NCBI GenBank assembly: GCA_964496505.1
Contig: CAZBZV010000004.1
Span: 34,148 to 98,147 of the forward strand
Reading direction: 5' to 3'
DNA from: JAABVY01 sp964496505
Lineage (GTDB): Bacteria; Zixibacteria; MSB-5A5; JAABVY01
DNA length: 64,000 bases
The stretch's first letter is position 1, and every line of letters starts with the position of its first letter. A model generated the notes under the pieces. That model searched no databases and had not been told where the DNA came from. It was given only the letters and a program-made list of their open reading frames with translations. Positions 34,597 through 43,473 of this stretch are shown in pieces. A program made the position numbers and the translations under genes.

Positions 34597-35319
34597 ATGT
34601 TTTCTGAAGATGATCTGCTGCCGATTTCCGCTCTGCAGCATCTAGCATTCTGCAAAAGACAGTGGGGATTAATGTACCTCGAGGGTATATGGGCTGAGAA
34701 CCTTCTCACTGTGGAAGGTTCTCAGCTTCATGAAAAGGCTGACGAGCCCTCACACCAAATACAGGATGGTGTCTTGATTGCCCGGGGTCTAAAGCTTAGA
34801 TCATTGAGAATCGGTCTGATTGGCAGAGCTGATGTCGTTGAATTTCATAATATCCCGCTCAAACACTTGTTGGCTGGGAGAGAGGACAATGTATCAAATA
34901 CACCAAACATATTCGATTTGATTAAACGGGAAATGGACATTGTCCCCTTCCCTGTCGAATACAAACACGGTAAGCCTAAAATCGATTTATGCGATGAAGT
35001 CCAGCTTTGCGCGCAGGCATTGTGCCTGGAGGAAATGCTGGAGATCGAAGCGCCGCGGGGGGCGATTTTCTACGGAAAACCACGGCGTAGAACAGGTGTC
35101 GATTTCGATGACAAATTGAGAAGAGCAACAGAAGAATATGCTGCCGAATTGCACCATTTGACTCTCCTTGGCAAAACACCTATTGCCAAATACGAAAAAA
35201 AGTGCAAAAGCTGTTCCATTATGGATTACTGTCTGCCAAAATCTGCCGGACATGGAAAAAGCGCCAGGAAATATATCTCCGATCAGATTGATCAGCAGTT
35301 GTCTGATACCGAGGATTGA
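34597..35319 (+). CDS. cas4: Cas4 nuclease, spacer acquisition
   Basis: A 240-residue RecB-like nuclease that trims and orients new spacers by PAM. The iron-sulfur cysteines are C29 (LAFCKRQW) and the C-terminal cluster CKSCSIMDYC; the nuclease motif EYKHGK with its upstream aspartate (GRADVVEF) is intact. It starts one base after the cas7 stop. Confidence 0.94.
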   Translation: MFSEDDLLPISALQHLAFCKRQWGLMYLEGIWAENLLTVEGSQLHEKADEPSHQIQDGVLIARGLKLRSLRIGLIGRADVVEFHNIPLKHLLAGREDNVSNTPNIFDLIKREMDIVPFPVEYKHGKPKIDLCDEVQLCAQALCLEEMLEIEAPRGAIFYGKPRRRTGVDFDDKLRRATEEYAAELHHLTLLGKTPIAKYEKKCKSCSIMDYCLPKSAGHGKSARKYISDQIDQQLSDTED

Positions 35320-35322
35320 ACC

Positions 35323-36354
35323 ATGAAAAAGATGTTGAATACGCTGTATGTAACCGTTCCGGACGCATACTTATCCAAGGATGGCGAGAATGTTGTGGTA
35401 AGCATCGAAAATGAGAAGAAAATGAGGATTCCGATCCATAACCTGGATGGCATCGTCTGCTTCGGGCATGTCCTCTGTACCCCGGCCCTTCTGGGACTTT
35501 GCGCCTCGAGAAATGTATCTGTTACCTTTCTAAGTATGTATGGTCGATTTATGGCCAGAGTTCAGGGTCCTGTTTCCGGTAATGTGCTATTGCGAAGAGA
35601 ACAATACAGGCTTGCTGATAATCCTGATTTTTGTACTGAGATTTCATCCGGAATAATATTTGCAAAAATAGCGAATTCCAGAAATGTCCTGTTAAGGACT
35701 GCACGGGATTATCCTGATGACAGATCATCCGACATCCTGAGGGGCAGCGCCGGTCAACTAAGAAGAATCATGCAGAAGATCAAAGTATGTGCCGATTCTG
35801 AAGCGGTCAGAGGCGCCGAAGGGCAGGCTGCAAATGCCTATTTTGGAATGTTTGATAATATGATCCGAGCGCAGAAGGAGGACTTCTTCTTTTCCAAACG
35901 GAGCAGGCGGCCGCCCCTTGATAACGTGAACTCGCTTCTTTCGTTCATTTATACGCTTCTTGTGCATGATATTGTCTCTGCGCTGGAATCGGTTGGCCTT
36001 GATCCGGCTGTGGGTTTCTTTCATCGGGACCGGCCCGGAAAACCCAGTCTTGCTCTTGATATAATGGAGGAATTCCGTCCGGCTTTTGCTGATCGCCTGG
36101 TCCTGACAATCATAAACAGGTCGCAGCTTACCTCGCGTAATTTCAAAAAAACCGAATCCGGGGCGGTTCTAATATCCGACAAGGGACGAAAGACAATATT
36201 GCAAACATATCAAAAGAGGAAACAGGATAAAGTTATGCATCCATATCTTGATGAGAAGGTCCAAATAGGACTCCTGCCATTTGCTCAGGCCATGCTATTG
36301 GCCAGATCCATAAGGGGAGATATTGATGCTTATCCACCATTTATCTGGAAGTGA
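35323..36354 (+). CDS. cas1: Cas1 integrase, type I-C
   Basis: A 343-residue integrase that inserts spacers at the leader end with Cas2. Metal ligands are visible: E166 (GAEGQAANAYF), H234 (GFFHRDRPGKPSLALD) and D246 with the adjacent MEEFRP box. Full length and intact, so acquisition could work. Three bases separate it from cas4. Confidence 0.95.
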   Translation: MKKMLNTLYVTVPDAYLSKDGENVVVSIENEKKMRIPIHNLDGIVCFGHVLCTPALLGLCASRNVSVTFLSMYGRFMARVQGPVSGNVLLRREQYRLADNPDFCTEISSGIIFAKIANSRNVLLRTARDYPDDRSSDILRGSAGQLRRIMQKIKVCADSEAVRGAEGQAANAYFGMFDNMIRAQKEDFFFSKRSRRPPLDNVNSLLSFIYTLLVHDIVSALESVGLDPAVGFFHRDRPGKPSLALDIMEEFRPAFADRLVLTIINRSQLTSRNFKKTESGAVLISDKGRKTILQTYQKRKQDKVMHPYLDEKVQIGLLPFAQAMLLARSIRGDIDAYPPFIWK

Positions 36355-36388
36355 CCTTATATAGAATCGAAGAAGGGAGTGCGAAACC

Positions 36389-36676
36389 ATGCTTGTATTG
36401 ATCACGTATGATGTTCAAACATCTGGCAGCGGCCCAAAAAGACTTAGAAGGGTTTCAAAGATCTGCCAGAACTATGGCCAACGTGTTCAAAACTCAGTGT
36501 TTGAATGTGTACTTGATCCGGCACAGTTTGCACGTGTAAAAAGCAGATTGGAAAAGGAGATAGATAAATCCAAAGACAGCCTGAGATTTTATTTCCTTGG
36601 AAAGAACTGGAAAAGGAGAGTTGAGCATATTGGAACAAAGGAATCATATGATCCCGAGGGCCCATTGATAGTATAA
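36389..36676 (+). CDS. cas2: Cas2, spacer acquisition
   Basis: A 95-residue ferredoxin-fold protein: LVLITYDVQTSGSGPKRLRR with the conserved aspartate, then GQRVQNSVFECVLDPAQF. It forms the core of the Cas1-Cas2 integrase. Last gene of the operon; AAGGGAG upstream is a fair ribosome binding site, and the leader of the array follows. Confidence 0.94.
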   Translation: MLVLITYDVQTSGSGPKRLRRVSKICQNYGQRVQNSVFECVLDPAQFARVKSRLEKEIDKSKDSLRFYFLGKNWKRRVEHIGTKESYDPEGPLIV

Positions 36677-36861
36677 TTTCAGATATCGCGAACCTGTTGC
36701 GAACATTGATTGCGGCGAAGTTCGCGCTGCCTACATTCCATTGCCAAATATAAGGATAGAAGGTTTGTGCTAATTGATTCCGATATATTTTCGACCGGCA
36801 ATAATAGGTTCGCGCAAAGTAGTGCTTTACATATTGTCGATCAATAAGTTATTGTACTACA
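36677..36861 (+). promoter_or_regulatory. CRISPR leader
   Basis: A 185-base gene-free stretch between cas2 and the first repeat. It includes an inverted repeat CGCGAAC...GTTCGCG at about 36685-36730 and becomes AT-rich next to the repeat (TATTGTACTACA). By position it holds the array promoter and the Cas1-Cas2 anchoring site. I could not fix a promoter. Confidence 0.75.
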
Positions 36862-38545
36862 GTTGCCCCCCTTGCGGGGGCGTGGATTGAAACAAGGAAA
36901 CGGAAAACATAAAACATTATACAAGGTGTTGCCCCCCTTGCGGGGGCGTGGATTGAAACGATAAAACTATTGAATATACGTTAAATCAATTTTAAGTTGC
37001 CCCCCTTGCGGGGGCGTGGATTGAAACGATAAAACTATTGAATATACGTTAAATCAATTTTAAGTTGCCCCCCTTGCGGGGGCGTGGATTGAAACATCTG
37101 TTTCATCTGACTTCACCTAAATCTAACTGGTTGCCCCCCTTGCGGGGGCGTGGATTGAAACAATATATACCGATATTATGAACGCCAACAAAAAATGTTG
37201 CCCCCCTTGCGGGGGCGTGGATTGAAACTTTTCCATTAACGACAATTTCCTAAACTTTATTGCGTTGCCCCCCTTGCGGGGGCGTGGATTGAAACTCTGT
37301 TAAAATGTGAGCTTCAGCCAACCCAATTGGTTGCCCCCCTTGCGGGGGCGTGGATTGAAACTATGAGTGAGATCCAAACATCCGAGGATCTCATGTGTTG
37401 CCCCCCTTGCGGGGGCGTGGATTGAAACACAGTTCGGCAATTCCGGCAGTGAGGTCAGACTGGTTGCCCCCCTTGCGGGGGCGTGGATTGAAACTCTAAA
37501 GTCCTCATCCCATCTTCCATTAATTAAAGTTGCCCCCCTTGCGGGGGCGTGGATTGAAACAAAAGAATTAAGTATAACCTTATCAATAACTTATGGTTGC
37601 CCCCCTTGCGGGGGCGTGGATTGAAACACTTTGTACGGCTTATACATTTTGTACCACCTTGTGTTGCCCCCCTTGCGGGGGCGTGGATTGAAACTCCCCC
37701 ATTGCCAGCTGTGTTTGCAAATCGCCCTGTTGCCCCCCTTGCGGGGGCGTGGATTGAAACAAGCGGTTCTGAGCGGTTTTATCATATATAGCAGGTTGCC
37801 CCCCTTGCGGGGGCGTGGATTGAAACTCCAACCGGAGACGGTCATCATCAAGGGTGGACGGTTGCCCCCCTTGCGGGGGCGTGGATTGAAACTCGAAGAG
37901 GCCCGGGACCTCCGGAAGGCTGATAAGTTGCCCCCCTTGCGGGGGCGTGGATTGAAACCAGTTTAAGGACTTAGCGGAATCCCGCTAAGCCCGTTGCCCC
38001 CCTTGCGGGGGCGTGGATTGAAACAATTACAATAAGTTATAAAATAACAAAAAAAATGGTTGCCCCCCTTGCGGGGGCGTGGATTGAAACCTCTCAGGCT
38101 TTTTTATTTGACTGACCGATCGGGTTGCCCCCCTTGCGGGGGCGTGGATTGAAACAATAAAACTACTTGACAAAACTAAATAATGTATTGTTGCCCCCCT
38201 TGCGGGGGCGTGGATTGAAACAATGGCCTAAGGTTGGACTTGCAAGGTTGTGCCTATGTTGCCCCCCTTGCGGGGGCGTGGATTGAAACATTCGGTTTAT
38301 CTTTTGCAAATGAAAAAACGTAAGTTGCCCCCCTTGCGGGGGCGTGGATTGAAACCAGTTTAAGGACTTAGCGGAATCCCGCTAAGCCCGTTGCCCCCCT
38401 TGCGGGGGCGTGGATTGAAACAATTACAATAAGTTATAAAATAACAAAAAAAATGGTTGCCCCCCTTGCGGGGGCGTGGATTGAAACCTCTCAGGCTTTT
38501 TTATTTGACTGACCGATCGGGTTGCCCCCCTTGCGGGGGCGTGGA
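36862..38545 (+). CRISPR. Type I-C CRISPR array, 26 repeats, 25 spacers
   Basis: The 32-base repeat begins GTTGCCCCCCTTGCGG and ends GGCGTGGATTGAAAC; a GCCCCC/GGGGGC stem with loop CTTGC sits in it, and the ATTGAAAC end is typical of I-C crRNA handles. Repeats start at 36862 and then at about every 66 bases; spacers are 33 to 36 bases. All 25 full repeats look identical. The last repeat (38521-38545) keeps only 25 bases and then diverges. Spacers 2 and 3 are identical; spacers 17-19 recur as 23-25. Leader side is next to cas2, so newest spacers are at left. In-frame translations of the array are not genes. Confidence 0.98.
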
Positions 38546-38621
38546 AATTATTGACAAATCTCTAATCTGAAATAAATTGTATTCACTAAAATGAAAGTGC
38601 GAAAATACTCACGATAGAACA

Positions 38622-39749
38622 ATGGCCAAACCCTACAAGCGCGGAAATAAGTGGTATATCTACGTTACCCATAAGGGTCAGCGTATCAGAAAACCCATAG
38701 GCACATCCAAAGCCTTGGCTCAAAAATACCAGAGCATGATCGAGACTGATTTAATGCGCGGGGAATTAAAGCTGGAAGTTGCCGACTGTACCATTGAGAG
38801 GCTTTTCAAAGATTACCTGGAATACTCCGAAATCAATCATCGGCCCTCAACAACTAGGCGCTATGAGGGCGCCATCCGATATTTCAATATATTTCTCATT
38901 CATTTCTATCCCCAGGTAAAGCGAGTTGGCCAGCTCAGCATGAATACATTCGAGAAATACAAGCATTTCCGAAAGACCACCGATCCCAGGTCCATAAATG
39001 ATAAGCTACCCGAGGAAATGAAATATCCAAACAATTGCACAATCGCAAAGACCAAGACCGTCAATTATGAGCTAAAGACCCTAAAATCAGTTTTCGAATT
39101 CGGAATCAGACGGGGCCTCTGCAGTACAAATCCGGCCAAGCGGGTCTCCCTTCTCAAGGTTGACGATGCCAAACAGCCGCGATTCCTCTCGGAGGAAGAA
39201 TGCCAGATCCTACTCGAAAATGCCGGGGAGGAATACCCAATTTATTACACCCTATTAAATACGGGCCTCCGCCTGGGCGAACTGCTGAATTTGAAATGGA
39301 GCGATATCAACTTTTCGAGGCGAATTCTCAAGGTCCAGGCCAAAAAGGACTGGAAGCCCAAGGCCGGAGAAAGAGAGATCCCATTAAACAGTGGTTTGCT
39401 TGGTCTTCTGAAGGATATAAAACCAAAGCGGGCCGCCAAGTCTGACTATGTATTCAAATTCGCTCGGAGAGACACAGCAGCCAGGATATTAAGAAAGAAC
39501 CTGGCCAAATTCTGCAGGGAACACGACCTCGAGCATTTCAGCCTGCATGATCTCAGGCATACTTTTGCCAGCCATTTGGTCATGAATGGCGTCGATCTGG
39601 CCACCGTTCAGCAATTATTGGGACATCGGGATATTCAGACCACAATGATCTACGCCCACCTGGCGCCGGATCATTTGGCCGGTGCGGTAGAAAAACTTAA
39701 TTCCGTTCTGCCACAAATCTGCCACAATCGGGGCAAGACTAAGAAATAA
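38622..39749 (+). CDS. int: Tyrosine recombinase / phage integrase
   Basis: A 375-residue site-specific recombinase. The N-terminal arm-binding part starts MAKPYKRGNKWYIYVTHKGQ; the SAM-like core domain spans about 60-170. Catalytic residues are all present: R217 (TGLRLGELL), H309 and R312 (HDLRHTF), H335 (LGHRDI), and nucleophile Y344 (TMIYAHL). It ends 21 bases before the 3' end of tRNA-Met, the standard place for an integrase next to its attachment site, and starts 77 bases after the CRISPR array. Confidence 0.93.
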   Translation: MAKPYKRGNKWYIYVTHKGQRIRKPIGTSKALAQKYQSMIETDLMRGELKLEVADCTIERLFKDYLEYSEINHRPSTTRRYEGAIRYFNIFLIHFYPQVKRVGQLSMNTFEKYKHFRKTTDPRSINDKLPEEMKYPNNCTIAKTKTVNYELKTLKSVFEFGIRRGLCSTNPAKRVSLLKVDDAKQPRFLSEEECQILLENAGEEYPIYYTLLNTGLRLGELLNLKWSDINFSRRILKVQAKKDWKPKAGEREIPLNSGLLGLLKDIKPKRAAKSDYVFKFARRDTAARILRKNLAKFCREHDLEHFSLHDLRHTFASHLVMNGVDLATVQQLLGHRDIQTTMIYAHLAPDHLAGAVEKLNSVLPQICHNRGKTKK

Positions 39750-39769
39750 GTGTTTGCTATTAAATAAGA

Positions 39770-39843
39770 TAGCGGTGCAGGGACTTGAACCCCGGACACG
39801 CGGATTATGATTCCGCTGCTCTAACCAACTGAGCTACACCGCC
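39770..39843 (-). tRNA. tRNA-Met (anticodon CAT)
   Basis: The minus strand folds as a canonical 74-base tRNA: acceptor GGCGGTG/CACCGCT with one G-T pair, TA then D arm GCTCAGTTGGTTAGAGC, anticodon stem GCGGA/TCCGC with loop ATCATAA, T arm GGGGTTCAAGTCCC, discriminator A, no encoded CCA. Anticodon CAT gives elongator Met or, if modified, Ile2. Its 3' half is the probable integration target of the element to its left. Confidence 0.95.
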
Positions 39844-40092
39844 ATATATAACGCAAATCCCTCATTTTCCGGCAGAGAGATTTTACAATCTATTAATTTA
39901 TCGGGCAAAGTCAAGCAGTTTTGAAGCCGCCAAATTATATATATTCTTTAACCTCCAATTTGTTCCCCAAAGAGCCGGTTTCTTTTTCCAAAGATACCCC
40001 TCAAATGTCCATAAATAATTAACAGGAAAACGTTTAGAAATATATAATAATTCAAATAAAGTGAGATTTAGTGTCGATATTATAATAAGAGC

Positions 40093-40300
40093 TTGACATT
40101 TTTTTCACAATGTTCTATCATTTGTGAGCAAAATTTCAGAAGCATGAAAGGATGCATTGAAAATGCATCTCGTTGAGAACAAAAAAGTTATGAAATCATG
40201 CGAGAAGGGGGAAAATTTTTTAGCCCGCTAAGGGCTTTTATTTTTTTGCATTTTTTTACAATCAAAACGATGTTTAAAATTAACTGGAGTTAGTTTAAAA
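40093..40300 (+). promoter_or_regulatory. Promoter and attenuator-like leader of gdhA
   Basis: Promoter: TTGACA (40093-40098), 17 bases, TATCAT (40116-40121). About 20 bases after the likely start is a ten-codon frame MKGCIENASR (40144-40176), then a hairpin AGCCC/GGGCT (40222-40236) followed by an interrupted T-run to 40247, then the gdhA start at 40301. Promoter, short peptide and terminator before the gene resemble attenuation. The remaining gap from 39844 holds nothing else I recognise. Confidence 0.5.
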
Positions 40301-41587
40301 ATGTCTACAGGATCATTCAACCCGTTTGAAATGGCCCAGGCCCAATTTGACAATATAGCCGAAAAGCTCGACCTGGACCAGGCAGCCCGTCAACTTCTTC
40401 GTGAGCCGCTGAGGGAATACTCATTCTCCATCCCGGTTCATATGGATGACGGCTCGGTGCGAGTCTTCAGAGGATTCAGAGTACAGCATAACGATGCGCG
40501 CGGTCCCTGCAAGGGCGGTATCAGGTTCCATCCACAGGAAACGATCAACACCGTGCGTGCGTTGGCGATGTGGATGACATGGAAATGCGCTGTGGTCGAG
40601 ATCCCCCTGGGCGGAGCCAAAGGCGGCGTGATCTGCGATCCCCACAATCTCAGCCTGCGTGAGCAGGAACAGATTTGCCGCGGATGGATTCGCCAGCTTG
40701 CCCGAGACATTGGCCCCTATCGCGATGTCCCGGCTCCCGATGTTATGACCAGCGCTCAGCATATGCTCTGGATGCTGGATGAGTTCGAGACGATACACGG
40801 CGAGAAGAAAACCGGTTTGATAACCGGCAAACCGGTCGGCATGGGCGGTTCACTGGGACGTACCGAGGCCACCGGCTACGGCGTTATCTACACCGTGCGC
40901 GAAGCCCTCAAAGAACTCGAGCTTCGTCCCGAGATGACCACCGCCAGTGTACAGGGCTTCGGTAATGTCGCCCAGTATGCAATCCAGCTTTATCAGCAGT
41001 TGGGCGGCACGGTGGTCTGCGTGTCTTGCTGGGATCAGGAGGATCAGAAATCGTACTCCTTCAAGAAGGAAGCGGGAATCAACCTGGATGAGCTTCTGGG
41101 AGTTACCGACCGTTTCGGCGGAATCAATAAGGACAAAGCCCGAGATCTGGGCTATGAGGTCCTGCCGGGCGAGGCCTGGATCGAGCAGGATGTGGATATC
41201 CTGATACCGGCCGCGCTCGAGAATCAGGTCACCGGCGAGAATGTCGGCAATATATCCGAGAAAGTCAGAATCATTGCCGAGGGCGCCAACGGCCCCACAA
41301 CTCCCGAGGCCGACAAGGCTATCGAGGAACGCGGAATATTTCTCATACCCGATTTCCTCTCTAATGCCGGCGGAGTAACCTGCAGCTATTTCGAGCAGGT
41401 TCAGAGCAATCTGAATTACTTCTGGGAGAAGGATGACGTTCTCGGGCGTTTGGATACCAAGATGACCTCGGCCTTTATCGCAGTCAGCGAATTGGCCCGC
41501 AAACAGAAGATGTATATGCGTGACGCGGCTTATGTGATTTCGATCGGCCGTGTGGCCCAGGCCTGCCGTGACCGCGGCTGGGTCTAA
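40301..41587 (+). CDS. gdhA: Glutamate dehydrogenase (Glu/Leu/Phe/Val dehydrogenase family)
   Basis: A 428-residue cytoplasmic enzyme that interconverts glutamate and 2-oxoglutarate plus ammonia with NAD(P). The N-terminal dimerisation domain holds GPCKGGIRFHP and the catalytic lysine in PLGGAKGGV; the dinucleotide fold has VQGFGNVAQYA (GxGxxA-like). The C-terminal PDFLSNAGGVTCSYFE box is intact and length is usual. It is followed by a strong terminator, so it is likely a single-gene unit, with the leader upstream as control. Confidence 0.95.
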   Translation: MSTGSFNPFEMAQAQFDNIAEKLDLDQAARQLLREPLREYSFSIPVHMDDGSVRVFRGFRVQHNDARGPCKGGIRFHPQETINTVRALAMWMTWKCAVVEIPLGGAKGGVICDPHNLSLREQEQICRGWIRQLARDIGPYRDVPAPDVMTSAQHMLWMLDEFETIHGEKKTGLITGKPVGMGGSLGRTEATGYGVIYTVREALKELELRPEMTTASVQGFGNVAQYAIQLYQQLGGTVVCVSCWDQEDQKSYSFKKEAGINLDELLGVTDRFGGINKDKARDLGYEVLPGEAWIEQDVDILIPAALENQVTGENVGNISEKVRIIAEGANGPTTPEADKAIEERGIFLIPDFLSNAGGVTCSYFEQVQSNLNYFWEKDDVLGRLDTKMTSAFIAVSELARKQKMYMRDAAYVISIGRVAQACRDRGWV

Positions 41588-41613
41588 ATACGTGAATTGA
41601 TATCAAGTATTAC

Positions 41614-41648
41614 GGGAGGCATTCCATCAATCGGTTTGCCTCCCTTTT
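41614..41648 (+). terminator. Rho-independent terminator of gdhA
   Basis: GGGAGGCA (41614-41621) pairs with TGCCTCCC (41637-41644), followed by TTTT, 27 bases after the gdhA stop. Confidence 0.8.
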
Positions 41649-41650
41649 AT

Positions 41651-41678
41651 TTGCATCTTTACGTGAATAATATATATT
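41651..41678 (+). promoter_or_regulatory. Candidate promoter of the PEP-binding protein pair
   Basis: TTGCAT (41651-41656), 16 bases, TATATT (41673-41678), right after the gdhA terminator and about 40 bases before the next start. Confidence 0.35.
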
Positions 41679-41718
41679 ATGGCGTATCTTAAACCGACAA
41701 GATTAGGGATATCCTATA

Positions 41719-43473
41719 ATGGGCGCTAAAGCATACAGCGAAGCGGGAGCCAAAGTCCCGCGTTTTAAAAGACAATTTTTTGAGTCCGGCGAGGTTATCA
41801 CCCGTATCGGAACCGGCTCGCTGGGTGGAAAAGCCCTCGGGCTGGCCTTTATAAAAGACACGCTAACCTCGAAGCTCAATCCCGATGACTACGGTAATAT
41901 CACGATAAATATCCCTACTCTGGCGGTGATCGCAACCGATTTCTTCGACAGATTCATGCAGATCAATGACCTTTATGATATCGGTCTGTCAGATATGCCC
42001 GACGACCGTATCGCCCATGCTTTCCAGAATGCTGAGCTTCCGCCGGAGCTAAACGGCGATCTGAGACGGCTGATTGCCGATGTGCGCACTCCCCTGGCGA
42101 TTCGTTCCTCAAGTCTTCTGGAGGATGCGATCTATGAGCCGTTTGCTGGCGTCTACGGCACCAAGATGATTCCGAATAATCAGCCGGATACCGATACCCG
42201 TTTCAGCAAGCTGGTGGAGGCGATCAAATTCGTTTATTCGTCGGTATTTTTCAGCGAAGCCAGGGATTATATACGTGCCACCAAGCAGTCAATCGAAAGC
42301 GAGAAGATGGCGGTGATTATTCAGGAGGTTGTCGGCCTGAGGCACTGGGAGCGCTATTATCCCGATATTTCCGGGGTGGCAAGATCCTACAATTTCTATC
42401 CGACCAGTCATGCCAAGCCTGAGGATGGCGTGGTAGACCTGGCTGTCGGTCTCGGTAAGACAATTGTTGACGGCGGTATGGCCTGGACCTATTCCCCTGC
42501 ATATCCCAGGAGTGTACCGCCCTATAATTCAATTGGTGACCTGATGAAGCAGACCCAGACCAAATTCTGGGCCATTAATATGGGAAAACCGCCCAAATAC
42601 GATCCAACCAAAGAGACCGAATATATGATCGAGGGCAATCTTAAGGATGCCGAGCTTGACGGCGCTCTGGATTTTGCCGCTTCGACCTATGTGGCGGAGC
42701 GAGACAGAATCTCTCCCGGCACCGGCCCAAAAGGCCCCAGGATTGTCAATTTTGCTCCAATCCTGCAATTGAATGAATTCCCGCTGAATGAGCTGATTAA
42801 AGATATACTCCGGGCCTGCGAGGATGCTGTGGGAGCAGCGGTCGAGACCGAGTTTGCGTTGACAATCGACAACAAACGTAAAGACCGTCCTGTCAGGCTG
42901 GGATTCCTGCAGGTCAGGCCGATGGTTGTCAGTGATGCCGAGGTCAAGATCAGCGATGATGAGCTGAACTCCGAAGATGCATTGGTGGCCTCTGAAAATG
43001 TGCTCGGCAACGGCATTATCGATAATATAGAGGATGTCCTTTATGTCAGACCGGACGCCTTTAATGCCAAAAACACCCAGCTTATTGCCGCCGATATCGA
43101 GAAAATCAACCGCCAGCTTGTCAACTCCGGCACGCCTTATGTCCTGATCGGCTTTGGACGGTGGGGCAGTTCCGATCCATGGCTGGGGATCAATGTTAAC
43201 TGGGGGCAGATTTCCGGCTCCAGGGTAATAGTGGAATCGACTCTTCCCAATATGAACGTGGAGTTAAGCCAGGGATCGCATTTTTTCCACAATATAACAA
43301 GTTTCCAGATCCCCTATTTCCCGGTCAGATTCGATGGCAAATACAAAATCAACTGGGATTGGCTGGAAAAGCTGAATCCTCAATCCGAAACAGAATATGT
43401 AAGGCATGTGAAACTGGAACGTCCTTTAAATGTTAAAGTTGATGGAAGGAGTGGTCGGGGAGTAATTCTATAA
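41719..43473 (+). CDS. PEP/pyruvate-binding ATP-grasp domain protein
   Basis: A 584-residue protein matching the N-terminal ATP-grasp half of PEP synthase/PPDK. Key text: IGTGSLGGKALGLAFIKD, then PLAIRSSSLLEDAIYEPFAG (the RSSS and FAG nucleotide loops), later GFLQVRPMVV. It lacks the phospho-histidine swivel domain and the PEP barrel, so it cannot do a full PEP synthase cycle. The C-terminal third (LIGFGRWGSSDPWLGINVNW) is conserved with its neighbour. Coupled by TAATG to the next gene. Substrate unknown. Confidence 0.85.
   Translation: MGAKAYSEAGAKVPRFKRQFFESGEVITRIGTGSLGGKALGLAFIKDTLTSKLNPDDYGNITINIPTLAVIATDFFDRFMQINDLYDIGLSDMPDDRIAHAFQNAELPPELNGDLRRLIADVRTPLAIRSSSLLEDAIYEPFAGVYGTKMIPNNQPDTDTRFSKLVEAIKFVYSSVFFSEARDYIRATKQSIESEKMAVIIQEVVGLRHWERYYPDISGVARSYNFYPTSHAKPEDGVVDLAVGLGKTIVDGGMAWTYSPAYPRSVPPYNSIGDLMKQTQTKFWAINMGKPPKYDPTKETEYMIEGNLKDAELDGALDFAASTYVAERDRISPGTGPKGPRIVNFAPILQLNEFPLNELIKDILRACEDAVGAAVETEFALTIDNKRKDRPVRLGFLQVRPMVVSDAEVKISDDELNSEDALVASENVLGNGIIDNIEDVLYVRPDAFNAKNTQLIAADIEKINRQLVNSGTPYVLIGFGRWGSSDPWLGINVNWGQISGSRVIVESTLPNMNVELSQGSHFFHNITSFQIPYFPVRFDGKYKINWDWLEKLNPQSETEYVRHVKLERPLNVKVDGRSGRGVIL

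Noticed and set aside
37367..37966. Open frames in the CRISPR array with repeated VAPLAGAWIET or PPLRGRGLK
   Set aside because: They are translations of the repeat unit, not genes.
36894..38520. Self-targeting spacers against this window
   Set aside because: I looked for spacer words in the visible genes and found none, but reading by eye is not exhaustive; a sequence search is needed.
28522..40012. Shared CCCTCAAATGTC at 28522-28533 and 39998-40009 as possible att sites
   Set aside because: Twelve exact bases are expected many times by chance in 64 kb, the site near 40,000 is beyond the tRNA, and the integrase position points to the tRNA 3' end instead.
40122..40300. Known riboswitch (such as a glutamine-type RNA) in the gdhA leader
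   Set aside because: No conserved core of a riboswitch class I know is visible; only a short frame and a terminator hairpin are.
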